NCBI GenBank assembly: GCA_944472135.2
Contig: CALYDD020000402.1
Location: 1 to 64,000 of the forward strand
From: Trichobilharzia regenti
Lineage: Eukaryota; Platyhelminthes; Trematoda; Strigeidida; Schistosomatidae
Direction of reading: 5' to 3'
Length of the DNA stretch: 64,000 bases
Below the pieces are notes generated by a model, which was not told the origin of the DNA, searched no databases, and saw only the letters and a list, made by a program, of their open reading frames with translations. Below are positions 30,896 to 41,631 of the stretch, one piece after another. Positions within the stretch are counted from its first letter, which is position 1, and each line of letters opens with the position of its first letter. The position numbers were made by a program, and so were the translations under genes.

Positions 30896-32144
30896 ACAAG
30901 CCCTAGATGAAAAACTTCGTCCGGAACAGGCTGGATTCAGGAGAAACAAATCATGTATTGATCAAATCGCCACTCTACGCATCATCATTGAACAAAGCTT
31001 GGAATGGCAGTCACCTCTCTATCTCAACTTCATCGACTTTGAAAAGGCCTTCGACAGCGTCGATCGAGAGGTCATTTGGAAACTACTTCGCTACTACGGG
31101 GTGCCATCGACAATTATACACCTCATCCAACAGTTATACGACAATGCTGCATGCCAAGTGATCCACAACGGGAAACTTACGGAAGCCTTCGAAGTGAGGA
31201 CGGGAGTGAGGCAAGGCTGTCTACTATCACCAATGATCTTCCTGATTGCAATCGATTGGATAATGCGACAGACAACGTCAACCAACGAGGGAACAGGCAT
31301 AAAATGGACTGACACAAAAGACTTGGAGGATCTGGATTTCGCCGATGATATATGTCTGATTTCCCATAAACTGGAAGATATGCAAATGAAAAGTAACAAG
31401 TTGGCAGAAGAAGCATCAAAGATAGGACTTCACGTGAACATAGATAAAACAGAGATGATGAAGATTCCTTGCCAACATCAACAGCAACAACAGACCACAA
31501 TAAGCATAAATGGGAAGAACCTGAAAGAAACAACCTCCTTCACCTACCTGGGAAGCATCGTCTCAACTACAGGCGGAACTGACGAGGACATCAAAGCCAG
31601 AATCGGAAAAGCAAGACAAGCTTTCATTACTCTCAAATCTGTGTGGAGGTCAACAGCATTCAGCATCAAAAATAAGATCCGGATTTTCAACTCCAATGTG
31701 AAGTCAGTGCTACTATACGGATCAGAGACTTGGCGAGTCATAAAGAGCATCTCAAACAAACTTCAAACCTTCATTAACAACTGTCTCCGCTCAATACTCA
31801 AGATCAGATGGCCAGAAAAGATCAGCAACAGGGATCCCTGTGAGCGAACCAATCAGGAACCGATTGTGAAACAAATAGGCAGAAAGAAATGGAGATGGAT
31901 TGGCCATACGCTGAGGAAACCAACAAGTGACATCACTAGACAAGCCCTCGAGTGGAACCCGAAAGGGAGGCGGCGAGTTGGTCGTCCAAGGGTGACTTGG
32001 AGGAGGTCATGTGAAGAGGAGATGAAAGCATGTGGGCAGACCTGGAGCAGGGTGAAAAAGTTGTCAAAAAACCGAAGTAAATGGAGGTGCGCAGCTGAAG
32101 CCCTATGTTCCTCTAGGAACTAAAGGATACAATAATAATAATAG
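30896..32144 (+). mobile_element. RTE-type (SR2-like) retrotransposon, 5'-truncated, inserted in PLE copy C
   Basis: The open frame 30904-32121 encodes the RT: QAGFRRNKSCIDQI, motif A NFIDFEKAFDS, motif B RQGCLLSP, motif C FADD, then LLYGSETW, KWRWIGHTLRKP and GRPRVTW of the RTE C-terminus. The endonuclease end is missing. The 3' end has a hairpin (GTTCC TCTA GGAAC) and an AAT repeat tail, as in RTE elements. The target lost 5 bases (TATGG) rather than being duplicated. No stop lies within the remaining 400 codons, so the insertion looks recent. Confidence 0.85.
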
Positions 32145-32365
32145 TTCAGGGTATGACGCTTGAGGGATTTCGAGTTCGGATAAATGTGATTGCGACGTAG
32201 AGCTTTCCAATACCACTTGGGATATTCATGATTATTCATACAGTGTCTGAGAAAACTAATCTTCGCATTAACTTCAGCAAGCTTGACAGAATACCGCAGA
32301 AACCCATTCAGTTCCTTCACTGTCAGAGGGTCCTTGCTTATTTTTAATTCGCGAAAAATACCCAT
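32145..32365 (-). pseudogene. PLE family 2 copy C, first codons
   Basis: Minus-strand ATG at 32365 and the first 73 codons of the PLE family 2 protein, interrupted by the RTE element. The remainder is at 30364-30895. Confidence 0.85.
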
Positions 32366-32685
32366 TGAGACATTGAAATAAGAACAAATAAGTTCAGCGA
32401 AGAGTCTCTTTTCGGCGAATTCATTCTCTTAGCTGTACAGTCGCAAATATATACAATTAATTTTGTGTGTGTGTGTGTGTGTGTGCGTACATAAGGTTTG
32501 TCAAAATCAAAATAACAGTTAGTGTGGGTTATTGATTACATCATCAAAATAATAAAGAAAATAAATTGTGTGAATAGTAACCAAAGTTGTAACTAAGTAG
32601 GGTGAGGAATGGTAAGATGTGAGTAGGGTTTCGTCATCAAAATAATATAGAAATTAAAATGTGTGATTAATAATCAAAGTTGTTG
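32366..32685 (-). promoter_or_regulatory. Leader of PLE family 2 copy C
   Basis: Minus-strand leader with a GT/CA microsatellite (about 32465-32486) and the hammerhead-like segment. Mirror image of the leader of copy A, so copies C and A are head-to-head. Confidence 0.8.
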
Positions 32686-32828
32686 TCTATAGAGGTTCCC
32701 ATTGAATGAGAACTGGACATTTAGGGTACATCTGAGTAGGAGTTCTTTTAGCTTGGTGGTAGGTATTCCAATATTCAGGTTGTTTTCTTTCAAGTAGACC
32801 AAGTTGACCATCTTCTTCTGCACTGTAG
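32686..32828 (-). pseudogene. Centre of PLE family 2 head-to-head pair: inverted ORF fragment
   Basis: About 143 bp, minus strand. The same chimeric ORF piece as at 29936-30045, extended to the FNGNLYRQ region. It forms the spacer between two divergent leaders. Confidence 0.75.
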
Positions 32829-33154
32829 TTACAACTTTGATTATTAATCACACATTTTAATTTCTATATTATTTTGATGACGAAACCCTACTCACATCTT
32901 ACCATTCCTCACCCTACTTAGTTACAACTTTGGTTACTATTCACACAATTTATTTTCTTTATTATTTTGATGATGTAATCAATAACCCACACTAACTGTT
33001 ATTTTGATTTTGATTTTGACAAACCTTATGTACGCACACACACACACACACACACAAAATTAATTGTATATATTTGCGACTGTACAGCTAAGAGAATGAA
33101 TTCGCCGAAAAGAGACTCTTCGCTGAACTTATTTGTTCTTATTTCAATGTCTCA
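32829..33154 (+). promoter_or_regulatory. Leader of PLE family 2 copy A with hammerhead-like fold
   Basis: Contains a CA microsatellite (33034-33056). At 33080-33126 CAGC (33085-33088) can pair with GCTG (33122-33125), and GAAA (33107-33110) is followed by helix III AGAG-A-CTCT and UC before the predicted cleavage. This is the same plan as in family 1, but the core between them (CTAAGAGA) departs from CUGANGA. Confidence 0.5.
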
Positions 33155-36100
33155 ATGGGTATTTTTCGCGAATTAAAAATAAGCAAGGACCCTCTGACAG
33201 TGAAGGAACTGAATGGGTTTCTGCGGTATTCTGTCAAGCTTGCTGAAGTTAATGCGAAGATTAGTTTTCTCAGACACTGTATGAATAATCATGAATATCC
33301 CAAGTGGTATTGGAAAGCTCTACGTCGCAATCACATTTATCCGAACTCGAAATCCCTCAAGCGTCATACCCTGAACCATATTGATTCCATAATATCACGT
33401 GTGCCAGAACTCGAGAGGAACATAGCGCAACGATCCTCTGCGTTACACGAATTGTCTTGTGATGAACGACAAGCATTTACCGACTATGTCACTCTGGTAA
33501 CGGAGAAGCGTACACAAGCCATCCATTCTAACTTATTGAAAAGTCTCAAAGCTACAGAAACACGAAGCAAGTTTCCAGAAGATCCCAGCAAATTTGTATT
33601 CAATTACTCTTCAGTAACGTTATCTCACATACAATTGGAGGCCTTGTCTCTCGGACCAAGATTTTGCGACATGAACTCAAACATAAGCAAGCTCAATACT
33701 TATGTCGAGTTTGAAAATTTGATCAATCAGACTACTGATCTTGTCCCAGCTTCCGAAGAAGAATTCAAACATTTTAAGTCTACTATTCTAGACTCCTGTC
33801 AACAGTATCTCAATACAAAGTCCAAGTTCAACATTCTTTTGACCAAAGAGCATAGAGAACAACTCAACCAACTAAGACAGAACAAGGAATTGCTTATCAC
33901 ACGCCCTGACAACATAACATAAGATAAGCTTTATTCCAAATCAGTACTTGTGATACAGAATGGAATTCTCAGCATTTTACTACAATATTGCATCCAGTTT
34001 TTTACATTAACAATAAATAAAGTTCTACATAGTTTAAAGTTATCTCAACAACATATTAGTATGTCGGTAGCAAAGCCAAAATTAAAGTGTTTGAAGGTGT
34101 TAGAAAAGTAGATACTACTAGCATATTTACTGGCGTAAGCGATAGCAAAATGTTCGAGATGTACAGAGTGTGAAAGAACGAACAAGAATGTTTTAAGTAG
34201 AGTTTGCAAGGAAGAGAGAAACAAAACAGCACATAACAAAAATAAATACAGAATGAAGAGCGAGAAAACGTTGTACCTATAAATGATGTGAGTTGGAAAG
34301 ACAAGATCCATTGGTTCTACTGACTATTTAATAAGTTAAAGGTTTCATGCCTGATGCATTCTTTATCGCACAGAACACGAGCTAAGTAGGGTATGGATGA
34401 GTTTTTGTACTTACTAGTGCGGGCATATAGTTTCCTATATAGGCTTCTTGTTTTCCCTGAAGAGATACATGGGGAGAGTTGTGAATATAGAGGGTGTTGT
34501 GAGTCAGATAAAATGGATTTCGCCCATTTTTCACATGAGTCCATATGCCTGTCCACCAGAATATTAACTAGCTGGCTAAGTGGCAAGCTGCTTACCCTGC
34601 TGACAACCTTTAACATCCTACGTAATAAGGTATAGTCTTTCTTCAATAGCCCAGGAAAGACTAAGGGGGAACAATAGAGAATAATAGGCAGAATACGGTA
34701 CAGGTATAGTCTTAATGGATAGAAAAGATTATATTGATAAAACGGTGGCGATCCTCTCACATAACAACAAGTTCTCAGTATGCGAGAAAGAGAAAGACAA
34801 AACCGAGGCAACGGAAAAACAGCTAACTGAGATCTTGAGAAAGCTAAAAACTGATCAAGTTATCTCTGAAAATGTTTTCGAGAGCATTCGACCGACAGGT
34901 TCAATAATACCCCGACTATACGGATTGCCAAAAACTCATAAACAAGGTCTTCCACTGAGCCCTATTTTGGACATGTCGGGATCTCCGTATCATCCAATAG
35001 CGAAATGGCTAGCAGAACTCCTACAACCTGTTAGAGAACGAATTTCAAAACATTCTCTTCGAGATACTTTTGAATTCATCGATTGTATCAAAGATGTTAA
35101 AGTGGGAGACAAACGTATGATTTCACTCGACGTCGAGTCTCTCTTTACAAACGTCCCTATCACTGAGACGATTTGTTTTCTATGCAAATACTTGGAAGAA
35201 AACAACCTGAATATTGGAATACCTACCACCAAGCTAAAAGAACTCCTACTCAGATGTACCCTAAATGTCCAGTTCACATTCAATGGGAACCTCTATAGAC
35301 AACAAGATGGCGTGGCGATGGGATCACCTTTGGGTCCGGTGTTGGCTGATATTTTCATGGCAAGTTCGGAAAATGGTCCGCTAAAAGCAACCATCGACAA
35401 ATTCTTCTTATACAAAAGGTATGTTGATGATACTTTCGTCATCTGCGATAACAATTGTGATCAAAATATGGTTCTCCAAGTGTTCAATAGTTGCCATCCC
35501 GCCATCAAATTTACAATCGAAGTAGAAACCAAAGAGACAATCTCCTTTCTGGACGTTCGTTTAAGTAAGAAGACCGATGGTACCTTGAACAGATCAGTAC
35601 ACAGAAAACCTACATGGAACGGTCAGTTGACAAACTTCTACAGTTGGGTACCAATTAGTGGCAAGCGAAACTTGATAATATCTCTGGCGACTAGAATCCG
35701 AAAAATCTGCAGTCCTGAATCAATAGAGGAAGAGATCGCCCTCTTAAGGAAGACACTGCTCGAGAATGGCTACCCACCCCGTTTTATAGACAAGCATATT
35801 AAGCCTAACACTTACAAAGAACAACCCACTACAGTGCAGAAGAAGATGGTCTACATGAATGTACCCTTCAAAGGTGACCTTCTGACTGACACCTTGAAGA
35901 AGAGGATATCTACTGCTCTAAGAAGGACATTCTTCGCTGCAACACTACGACTGACATTTTCCTCCCGGCCATTGTTCTTCAACTACTCTAAAGATAAACT
36001 ATCGCATTTGACCACTTCCATGTGTATCTACCGATTCACCTGCTCTTGCGGAGCGAGGTATATAGGTCGTTCGATGCGAGTTTTATCTAAAAGAGTTCAA

Positions 36101-36358
36101 GAACACTATCCCGCCTGGCTACGGAAAGGTAACAATGGAGCAATAAGGAGCGCCATTATTGAGCATGTACTCAACACTGGTCATTCGATTTGCAAGGAGA
36201 AGTCATTCAAAGTCATCTATAAAGTCAAAAGAAGCCTTCCAAAATCGACAAGCTTCCGTATACTTTGTATTGCCGAAGCCTTAGCGATTTGGATAGAAAA
36301 GCCTGAATTATGCACACAGAAGAAACTTCTCCACCCCCTCCTACTACCGTGGGTTTAA
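33155..36358 (+). pseudogene. PLE family 2 copy A, interrupted by a CR1-like insertion
   Basis: Part 1 (33155-33912) is the N-terminal 252 codons ending in RPD of the DKG motif. Part 2 (34697-36358) resumes with TGIVLMDRKDY and carries RLYGLPKTHK, motif A SLDVESLFTNV, motif B GSPLGP, catalytic YVDD, and the C-terminal IYRF...YIGRS GIY-YIG region. Without the 784-bp insertion the protein would be about 806 aa, close to the 810 aa of family 1. The two families are clearly homologous but quite diverged in protein sequence. No other stop or frameshift is visible on either side of the insertion, so the insertion alone disables the ORF unless it is removed from RNA. Confidence 0.88.
33913..34696 (-). 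mobile_element. CR1-like retrotransposon 3' end inserted in PLE copy A
   Basis: 784 bp on the minus strand. The frame from 34696 to 34317 encodes the C-terminal end of ORF2 (ILYCSPLVFPGLLKKDYTLL, SCEKWAKSIL, LSPCISSGKTRSLYRKLYAR), followed by a 3' UTR ending in CTTATGTTATG. It is strongly 5' truncated. There is no target duplication; one base of the target seems lost. The same insertion occurs at the same nucleotide in copies B and C. Confidence 0.85.
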
Positions 36359-36653
36359 TTTCAAGTTCATCTGTCATCAACATTTTGTTATCAAAATTTT
36401 TTTTTGCAATATTCGTATAATAATTTTTAGTAACTAACCCATTCAATCTTTTTACCTATTATCTAGTTTATTTTCATAATTGTCTCCATACTACTTCACG
36501 AAAATCTAATCTTTCTAAACATGTCTATATTACGTAACCCTACTCACATCTTACCAATTTTCACCCCACATAGTTACAACTTTGATTATTAATCACACAT
36601 TTTAATTTCTATATTATTTTGATGACGAAACCCTACTCACATCTTACCATTCC
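36359..36653 (+). repeat. 3' UTR of PLE copy A joined to the start of copy B's leader
   Basis: 3' UTR to about 36580, then the leader (TTACAACTTTGATTATTAATC...) of the next tandem copy, which is cut by Gypsy-2 at 36653 and resumes at 46923. The same 3' UTR-leader joint exists at 50373-50650 after copy B. Confidence 0.8.
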
Positions 36654-36767
36654 TGTGGAGTACGTAACAATATGATTGTACACGTTTTGGTTACTTGTAT
36701 AAATTCGAGATATTTTACATAATTTTTGTTTAAAACGCTTCTTGTTGAAATATACATAACTTCCTGG
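36654..36767 (+). repeat. Gypsy-2 left LTR, first part
   Basis: First 114 bp of the 5' LTR, interrupted by Gypsy-1. Bases 36764-36767 (CTGG) are the target duplication repeated at 41261-41264. Confidence 0.85.
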
Positions 36768-36868
36768 TGTAACAACAGAAGACAAGGGCGAAGCAACAGA
36801 TCGTTTTATTATGAAAATCAACACGTATTTATACATCTTTCAACTACATTATTATAGACAAGCGCAGT

Positions 36869-36908
<40 letters not shown>

Positions 36909-37093
36909 ATTGGTTGTTTCGGGATTCCTTGACAAAAAAAAAAAAAAATGCGAATCATATTTTGCCACGTTAACTTTGCTGTGATTGGTTGTTGACTCAG
37001 GCTTGTTCATATTTTCTCACGGCCCATATTAGTGACCTAGACCTTAACGTAGATTAGTGCCAACCAATCGGCTAGCAGCCTGCTCTCACCACA
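36768..37093 (-). repeat. Gypsy-1 3' LTR
   Basis: 326 bp. Contains a 35-base and a 15-base A-run (plus strand), the same lengths as in the other LTR. Confidence 0.92.
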
Positions 37094-40000
37094 CTCGTCC
37101 CCCCGTCAAATAGCTTCGTGCGCAGACGTTCCGACCTTCTGGGTGCTACATCCTCTAGTTGAGGATTGTTACTGACCGGCTTGTCCCACTGTACCCATCT
37201 TTGGAGCTGACTGGCGTTAACTCGTTTCTGTTTATCACCTCTTCGGATGGTATATACTTGACCCCGTCTTTTTGTGATTGTGTATGGTCCTTCCCACTTT
37301 GGAAGGAGTTTCCGTGAACCTAGCCCGCCTCCAACTGTATATCTCCTGTCTCTACACTTCACTTGGTCCCCGACTGCAAAGGTAATGCACTGCGTCCTTT
37401 CTTTCATCTGAGACTTCATGACATCACTGCGCTGCTTCCGTATTACATTCTTGACTGCCTCTTTCCTCTCTGCTTTTAATTTCGTCGTACTCCACTTTTG
37501 GTGCATGGGCCAGGTCTCATTGTGTACCGGTAATCGTGGTTTTCTACCATACATCAGTTGGAAGGGTGACTTCTTCGTTGTTTCCTGAGTGGTAGCGCGA
37601 TGTGTTAGTAAAATCAGTGGAAGCTCCGTTTCCCAGTTCCCGCCCTTCGAGGCCAGCCACTCCTTCAGTGTACGGTTGTTTCTCTCCGTTAGGCCATTCG
37701 TTTGTGGATGGTATGGGGTCGTTCTGATCCTCTTGATGCCCAGCTGTTGCAAACGGGAAGTAAACTCTTCACTCTCGAAACAGGGACCTTGGTCTGTCAG
37801 TATTGTCTTCGGTACGCCGTGGTCTGCAACAATGTGTCTAACTACTGCATCTGTCACGGTTCTTGCACGTTGGTCTGGGATTGCTACGGCGTCTACCCAT
37901 CGTGTCGCGTGTTCCGTCATTACCAAGAGGTACTGATTACCATTGGATGTCTGAGGAAATGGACCCATGACATCTACGGACCACAAGTCACCTATCGCGG
38001 TAACTGGAATCGACTGAAGTGGTGGTCGTATACACCGGTCACCTTTCATCAGCTGGCACCGTGGACATCCAAGTACGTATCTTGCTACGTCTTCTCTCAT
38101 ACCTGGCCAGTACATACTTTGTCTTAGGAGATCGGTCGTTCTGGCCACGCCTGTATGCGCTAGCTGGTGACATTCTTCTATCATGTCGTGGCGCGACGAT
38201 TGAGGTATGACAGCCAGCCAGCTTCCGTCGTTCTCTCGCCAGGTCAGAGTCCCGTAGGCATTCACTCTGAGTCGATCCCTCTGTCTGAGTAGTGTGGTTA
38301 GCTCCTTACTCGCCGTAGTTTGATCCACTTCTATTCCGTTGGTGATCACCTGTATTACTGTATTCAGCGTATCGTCCAACCTCTGCCTACGTGCAAGTCT
38401 TAGTGGGTCTTGTTCTACTGCATGCACTCCGTAAGCGACCTCGGGCAACTCAGACTCATCTTCTGGTCTCGATAACAAATCTGCCAAGACATTTTCACTT
38501 CCAGGAACGTGTGAGATCGTAAAATCGTACTCCTGAAGACGCAACATCCACCGTGACAACTTCCCCCGTGGGTCTCTCGCTGTCTTCAAAAATTGTAGCG
38601 GCTTATGATCAGTTTCGATGTGGAACCGCCGGCCGAGTAAATAAGGTCTCCATTTGTCGACTGCCCATACCATTGCTAAACATTCTTTTTCTATCGTTGA
38701 ATACTTTCTCTCTGCGAGTGTCAAAACCCTACTGGCATACTCAACGATTCCCTCGTCCTGTCTTAGGACCGCACCTATAGCGTAGTCACTGGCATCTGTG
38801 CACACTGTGAACTGTCTTCCTGGCACAGGTAGTTTTAGCGTCATTTGTTGGTGGTCGAGCAGCTGTTTAATTCTGTCGAATGTCCTCTGCGATTCTTCCG
38901 ACCAAACAAACTTTGGCTCACCTAGTAGCCTGTATAGAGGGGCTGCTATCTCATTGAAGTTCTTCACGAAGCGGCTATAAAACGCTGCTCTACCCAAGAA
39001 TTGTCTCAGTTTTCTCTTTGAATTCGGGGCTGGAATCGTTTTAATCGTCAAAATTTTCTCCGGCAGTGGTTTAATCTCACCATTTCCCACTTTATGTCCC
39101 AACAGAGTAACATTCTTTTTGGCTATCTGGGACTTGGTTTTGTTGACGCGTAGTCCAAACTCTTCGATGCGTCGCAGCACGGCTTCTACATGGTTGACGT
39201 GATCGTTTTCGTTTTGACTGTATATGACGAGATCATCACCATAAACCTCCACGTTTTTCAAGTTCCTAAGTAATAGCTTCATCAGTCGTCTGAACGTAAA
39301 CGGTGCACCTGCTAGTCCAAACGGCATGCGTTTAAATCGATATTGTGTCTGACCCACGATGAAAGCCGTCTTATCTCTATCACCTTGTTTTATCGGTATC
39401 TGCCAGTATCCTGAGCGAAGATCGAGAACCGAAAACACATTCGCGCCTTGTAGGCGATCTAAAGTTTCTACCACTGTTGGCATGGCACACGGTCTTAACT
39501 CTGTCATACTGTTTAACTGTCGAAAATCAACACAGAATCTATACTTCCCATTCGCTTTTTTTACTAACAGCACTGGAGAGTTGTACGGGCTATCAGCTTC
39601 CTCAATAATGTCATCTTTTAACATCTCTTGCACTTGTCGCTCCACTTCGCCTTCCAGATGACATGGAACTCTTCGCGTTGTAAATGACCTTACTTTCGGA
39701 TCACTTAACGGAATTTCATGATTCACCTTATCGCAATAACCGTATGGGTCGCCATCTCCAGTGAACAGATGATCGTATTTACTAATTAACTCTGTCACAT
39801 TGTGTACCGTCGGCAGCTTAATCGCTGCTATCTCGCTGGTCTCATACATGTTGATATGCCCGTATTTCGTGACCACCACGTTCGCTTGCGTGTCGATTAT
39901 GGCACCAATCTCACGCAGAAAATCCGCTCCTAATATCGTTCGCTGTAGTTCGGGTACAACAATGAAAGGAAACGTCACCTCGCAGCCACCAACAACGACC

Positions 40001-40911
40001 GTACAGTTCGATCTACCCGTTATACGCAACACATACCCGCCTACTGTTTGTACTGTCAATGAACACGGGCTAACACTCTTACATAAATTCTTATCTATTA
40101 ACGACACGGCCGCCCCTGTATCTATCAAACATACTACTTCTCGATCATTCACTCGCAACTTCGAATACAGAGCGCCTTTCTCAATAGCCCCCACTAAATC
40201 TAGGTTCATACGAAAGAAAGAACAAGCATTATACCGTCTGAAATTTTTTCTTTTCCGCCTTTCTGGGCAGTATCTTCTCCAGTGTCCCGGCTTACCGCAT
40301 TCAAAACACCGGTCTTTTCTATCAGCCAACTTTAACGCCGCCACTTCCCGCTGCAATGCTTCAATTTTCTGCTCATACTCGTTTGGTTTTGGTTGGTCTA
40401 TAGCGGCTACCGTTGTGCTCAGCAGCTGTCTGGTCACCTTCGCCAGCTCGCTAATATCCATCGGCTGCGTTGCGTTAACCAGTTGTAATCGCTGAGAAAT
40501 GTGGTCTGGGACACTCTCGATGAATTGGGAAGACAGTAACTGCGCTTCTGATTCTTCATCTAAAGTGGGAAGTGCGCGTCGAAGTAGATTAGTCAGTTTC
40601 ACCGCCAACACTAGCGGGTCTCCATCAGGTCCAAGCTTCATTGACCGGAACTGCTGCATTGCTAGCTGTCTGTCTGTTTCGCTGTCAAACTCGGAAACTA
40701 GTCGTTCAACCAATTTCTTCCAAGACGCTGTGCCATTTGACCTGTCTACGCTGTCATATGCAGCCTTCGCTCGGCCTCTCAACAGCGTCCCCAAGACAAC
40801 TGCCTTCGCTGCCTGCTCCTTGACACCCACCAGCTCAGCAACAGCCTCGAAGTCACGTAAGAAGCTCCTTATGTCTCCTTCTTCAAACGCAGCTGGCCAC
40901 GGGATCTTCAT
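37072..40911 (-). CDS. Gypsy-1 gag-pol polyprotein, intact (1279 aa)
   Basis: One frame carries everything. Gag-like region to about residue 195; a CCHC zinc knuckle (202-215, CFECGKPGHWRRYC); aspartic protease DTG (264-266); RT with VDFRQLN, SVLDLRSGYW and the catalytic YGDD (557-560); RNase H TDAS (705-708); integrase HHCC (His915, His919, Cys949, Cys952) and catalytic D980, D1040, E1076 with DD35E spacing. The gag-pol order and RT-RH-IN layout identify a Gypsy element. The start ATG is only 23 bases from the 5' LTR, and the stop at 37072 falls 22 bases inside the 3' LTR. No lesion is visible, so the element may be competent. A fused gag-pol without a frameshift is less usual in the group. 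Any plus-strand frames here are shadows. Confidence 0.93.
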   Translation of the reverse strand: MKIPWPAAFEEGDIRSFLRDFEAVAELVGVKEQAAKAVVLGTLLRGRAKAAYDSVDRSNGTASWKKLVERLVSEFDSETDRQLAMQQFRSMKLGPDGDPLVLAVKLTNLLRRALPTLDEESEAQLLSSQFIESVPDHISQRLQLVNATQPMDISELAKVTRQLLSTTVAAIDQPKPNEYEQKIEALQREVAALKLADRKDRCFECGKPGHWRRYCPERRKRKNFRRYNACSFFRMNLDLVGAIEKGALYSKLRVNDREVVCLIDTGAAVSLIDKNLCKSVSPCSLTVQTVGGYVLRITGRSNCTVVVGGCEVTFPFIVVPELQRTILGADFLREIGAIIDTQANVVVTKYGHINMYETSEIAAIKLPTVHNVTELISKYDHLFTGDGDPYGYCDKVNHEIPLSDPKVRSFTTRRVPCHLEGEVERQVQEMLKDDIIEEADSPYNSPVLLVKKANGKYRFCVDFRQLNSMTELRPCAMPTVVETLDRLQGANVFSVLDLRSGYWQIPIKQGDRDKTAFIVGQTQYRFKRMPFGLAGAPFTFRRLMKLLLRNLKNVEVYGDDLVIYSQNENDHVNHVEAVLRRIEEFGLRVNKTKSQIAKKNVTLLGHKVGNGEIKPLPEKILTIKTIPAPNSKRKLRQFLGRAAFYSRFVKNFNEIAAPLYRLLGEPKFVWSEESQRTFDRIKQLLDHQQMTLKLPVPGRQFTVCTDASDYAIGAVLRQDEGIVEYASRVLTLAERKYSTIEKECLAMVWAVDKWRPYLLGRRFHIETDHKPLQFLKTARDPRGKLSRWMLRLQEYDFTISHVPGSENVLADLLSRPEDESELPEVAYGVHAVEQDPLRLARRQRLDDTLNTVIQVITNGIEVDQTTASKELTTLLRQRDRLRVNAYGTLTWRENDGSWLAVIPQSSRHDMIEECHQLAHTGVARTTDLLRQSMYWPGMREDVARYVLGCPRCQLMKGDRCIRPPLQSIPVTAIGDLWSVDVMGPFPQTSNGNQYLLVMTEHATRWVDAVAIPDQRARTVTDAVVRHIVADHGVPKTILTDQGPCFESEEFTSRLQQLGIKRIRTTPYHPQTNGLTERNNRTLKEWLASKGGNWETELPLILLTHRATTQETTKKSPFQLMYGRKPRLPVHNETWPMHQKWSTTKLKAERKEAVKNVIRKQRSDVMKSQMKERTQCITFAVGDQVKCRDRRYTVGGGLGSRKLLPKWEGPYTITKRRGQVYTIRRGDKQKRVNASQLQRWVQWDKPVSNNPQLEDVAPRRSERLRTKLFDGGTSVVRAGC

Positions 40912-40934
40912 TTTCTGGAGGCAGCGACACCAAA

Positions 40935-41035
40935 TGTAACAACAGAAGACAAGGGCGAAGCAACAGATCGTTTTATTATGAAAATCAACACGTATTTATA
41001 CATATTTCAACTACATTATTATAGACAAGCGCAGT

Positions 41036-41075
<40 letters not shown>

Positions 41076-41260
41076 ATTGGTTGTTTCGGGATTCCTTGAC
41101 AAAAAAAAAAAAAAATGCGAATCATATTTTGCCACGTTAACTTTGCTGTGATTGGTTGTTGACTCAGGCTTGTTCATATTTTCTCACGGCCCATATTAGT
41201 GACCTAGACCTTAACGTAGATTAGTGCCAACCAATCGGCTAGCAGCCTGCTCTCACCACA
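40935..41260 (-). repeat. Gypsy-1 5' LTR
   Basis: 326 bp, matching 36768-37093 with one mismatch. It should hold the promoter for the minus-strand transcript. Confidence 0.92.
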
Positions 41261-41264
41261 CTGG

Positions 41265-41631
41265 TACAATTGAAAAATACACTCTGCTGTTGGAGACTTC
41301 GTCTTCTCCCTGGTCACTTCTGCTTACTTGCTCCACTCACACCGTGTTGTATACTTCGGATTTATTGTAGGAGCCTACTACTCTCAACCGAAGACATTTC
41401 TACAACCGGAACACAGCAGCTACAGCAGACGCAGTCCAAACAATTAACGTGCCCGTGGATTATATAATTAATTTGTAGCCGAGGACTTAGACTTTATATC
41501 CAAGTAATCCTTTTTGTTGCTATAACTCGTCACTGTATTTTTGGTAATATATTGTGATTTAACACTCCACTGACTTGGATTATTACTTTTATACTTGGAA
41601 TGTTAGTGAACTCTAATATTAGTCCCCTACA
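41265..41631 (+). repeat. Gypsy-2 left LTR, second part
   Basis: Remaining 367 bp of the 5' LTR, matching 46556-46922 with four mismatches seen. The primer-binding site begins seven bases after its end. Confidence 0.87.

Larger units (their letters stand above)
36768..41260 (-). mobile_element. Gypsy-1: complete LTR retrotransposon nested in the LTR of Gypsy-2
   Basis: Bounded by 326-bp LTRs that begin TGTGGTGAG and end GTTGTTACA on the minus strand, with a CTGG target duplication on both sides. Only one LTR mismatch was seen (36837 against 41004), so it is young. The primer-binding site follows the 5' LTR directly (TTTGGTGTCGCTGCC, minus strand ending at 40934). A G-rich purine tract (about 37094-37107) precedes the 3' LTR. 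Confidence 0.92.

Noticed and set aside
33913..34696. The insertion in the PLE ORFs as a retained intron (some PLEs keep introns)
   Set aside because: It does not begin GT or end AG at the frame-restoring junctions, and it encodes a CR1-like ORF2 end on the opposite strand.
36600..36640. TTGATGACGAAACCC in PLE family 2 leaders as a minimal hammerhead
   Set aside because: The first core base is wrong and there is no stem II between the core halves.
36870..36960. A-runs as a poly(A) tail of a processed gene
   Set aside because: Both A-runs occur at the same place and length in the two Gypsy-1 LTRs, so they are internal to the LTR.
37589..40939. Several plus-strand ORFs of 60-231 codons across Gypsy-1
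   Set aside because: They are antisense shadows of the 1279-codon gag-pol frame and carry no motif.
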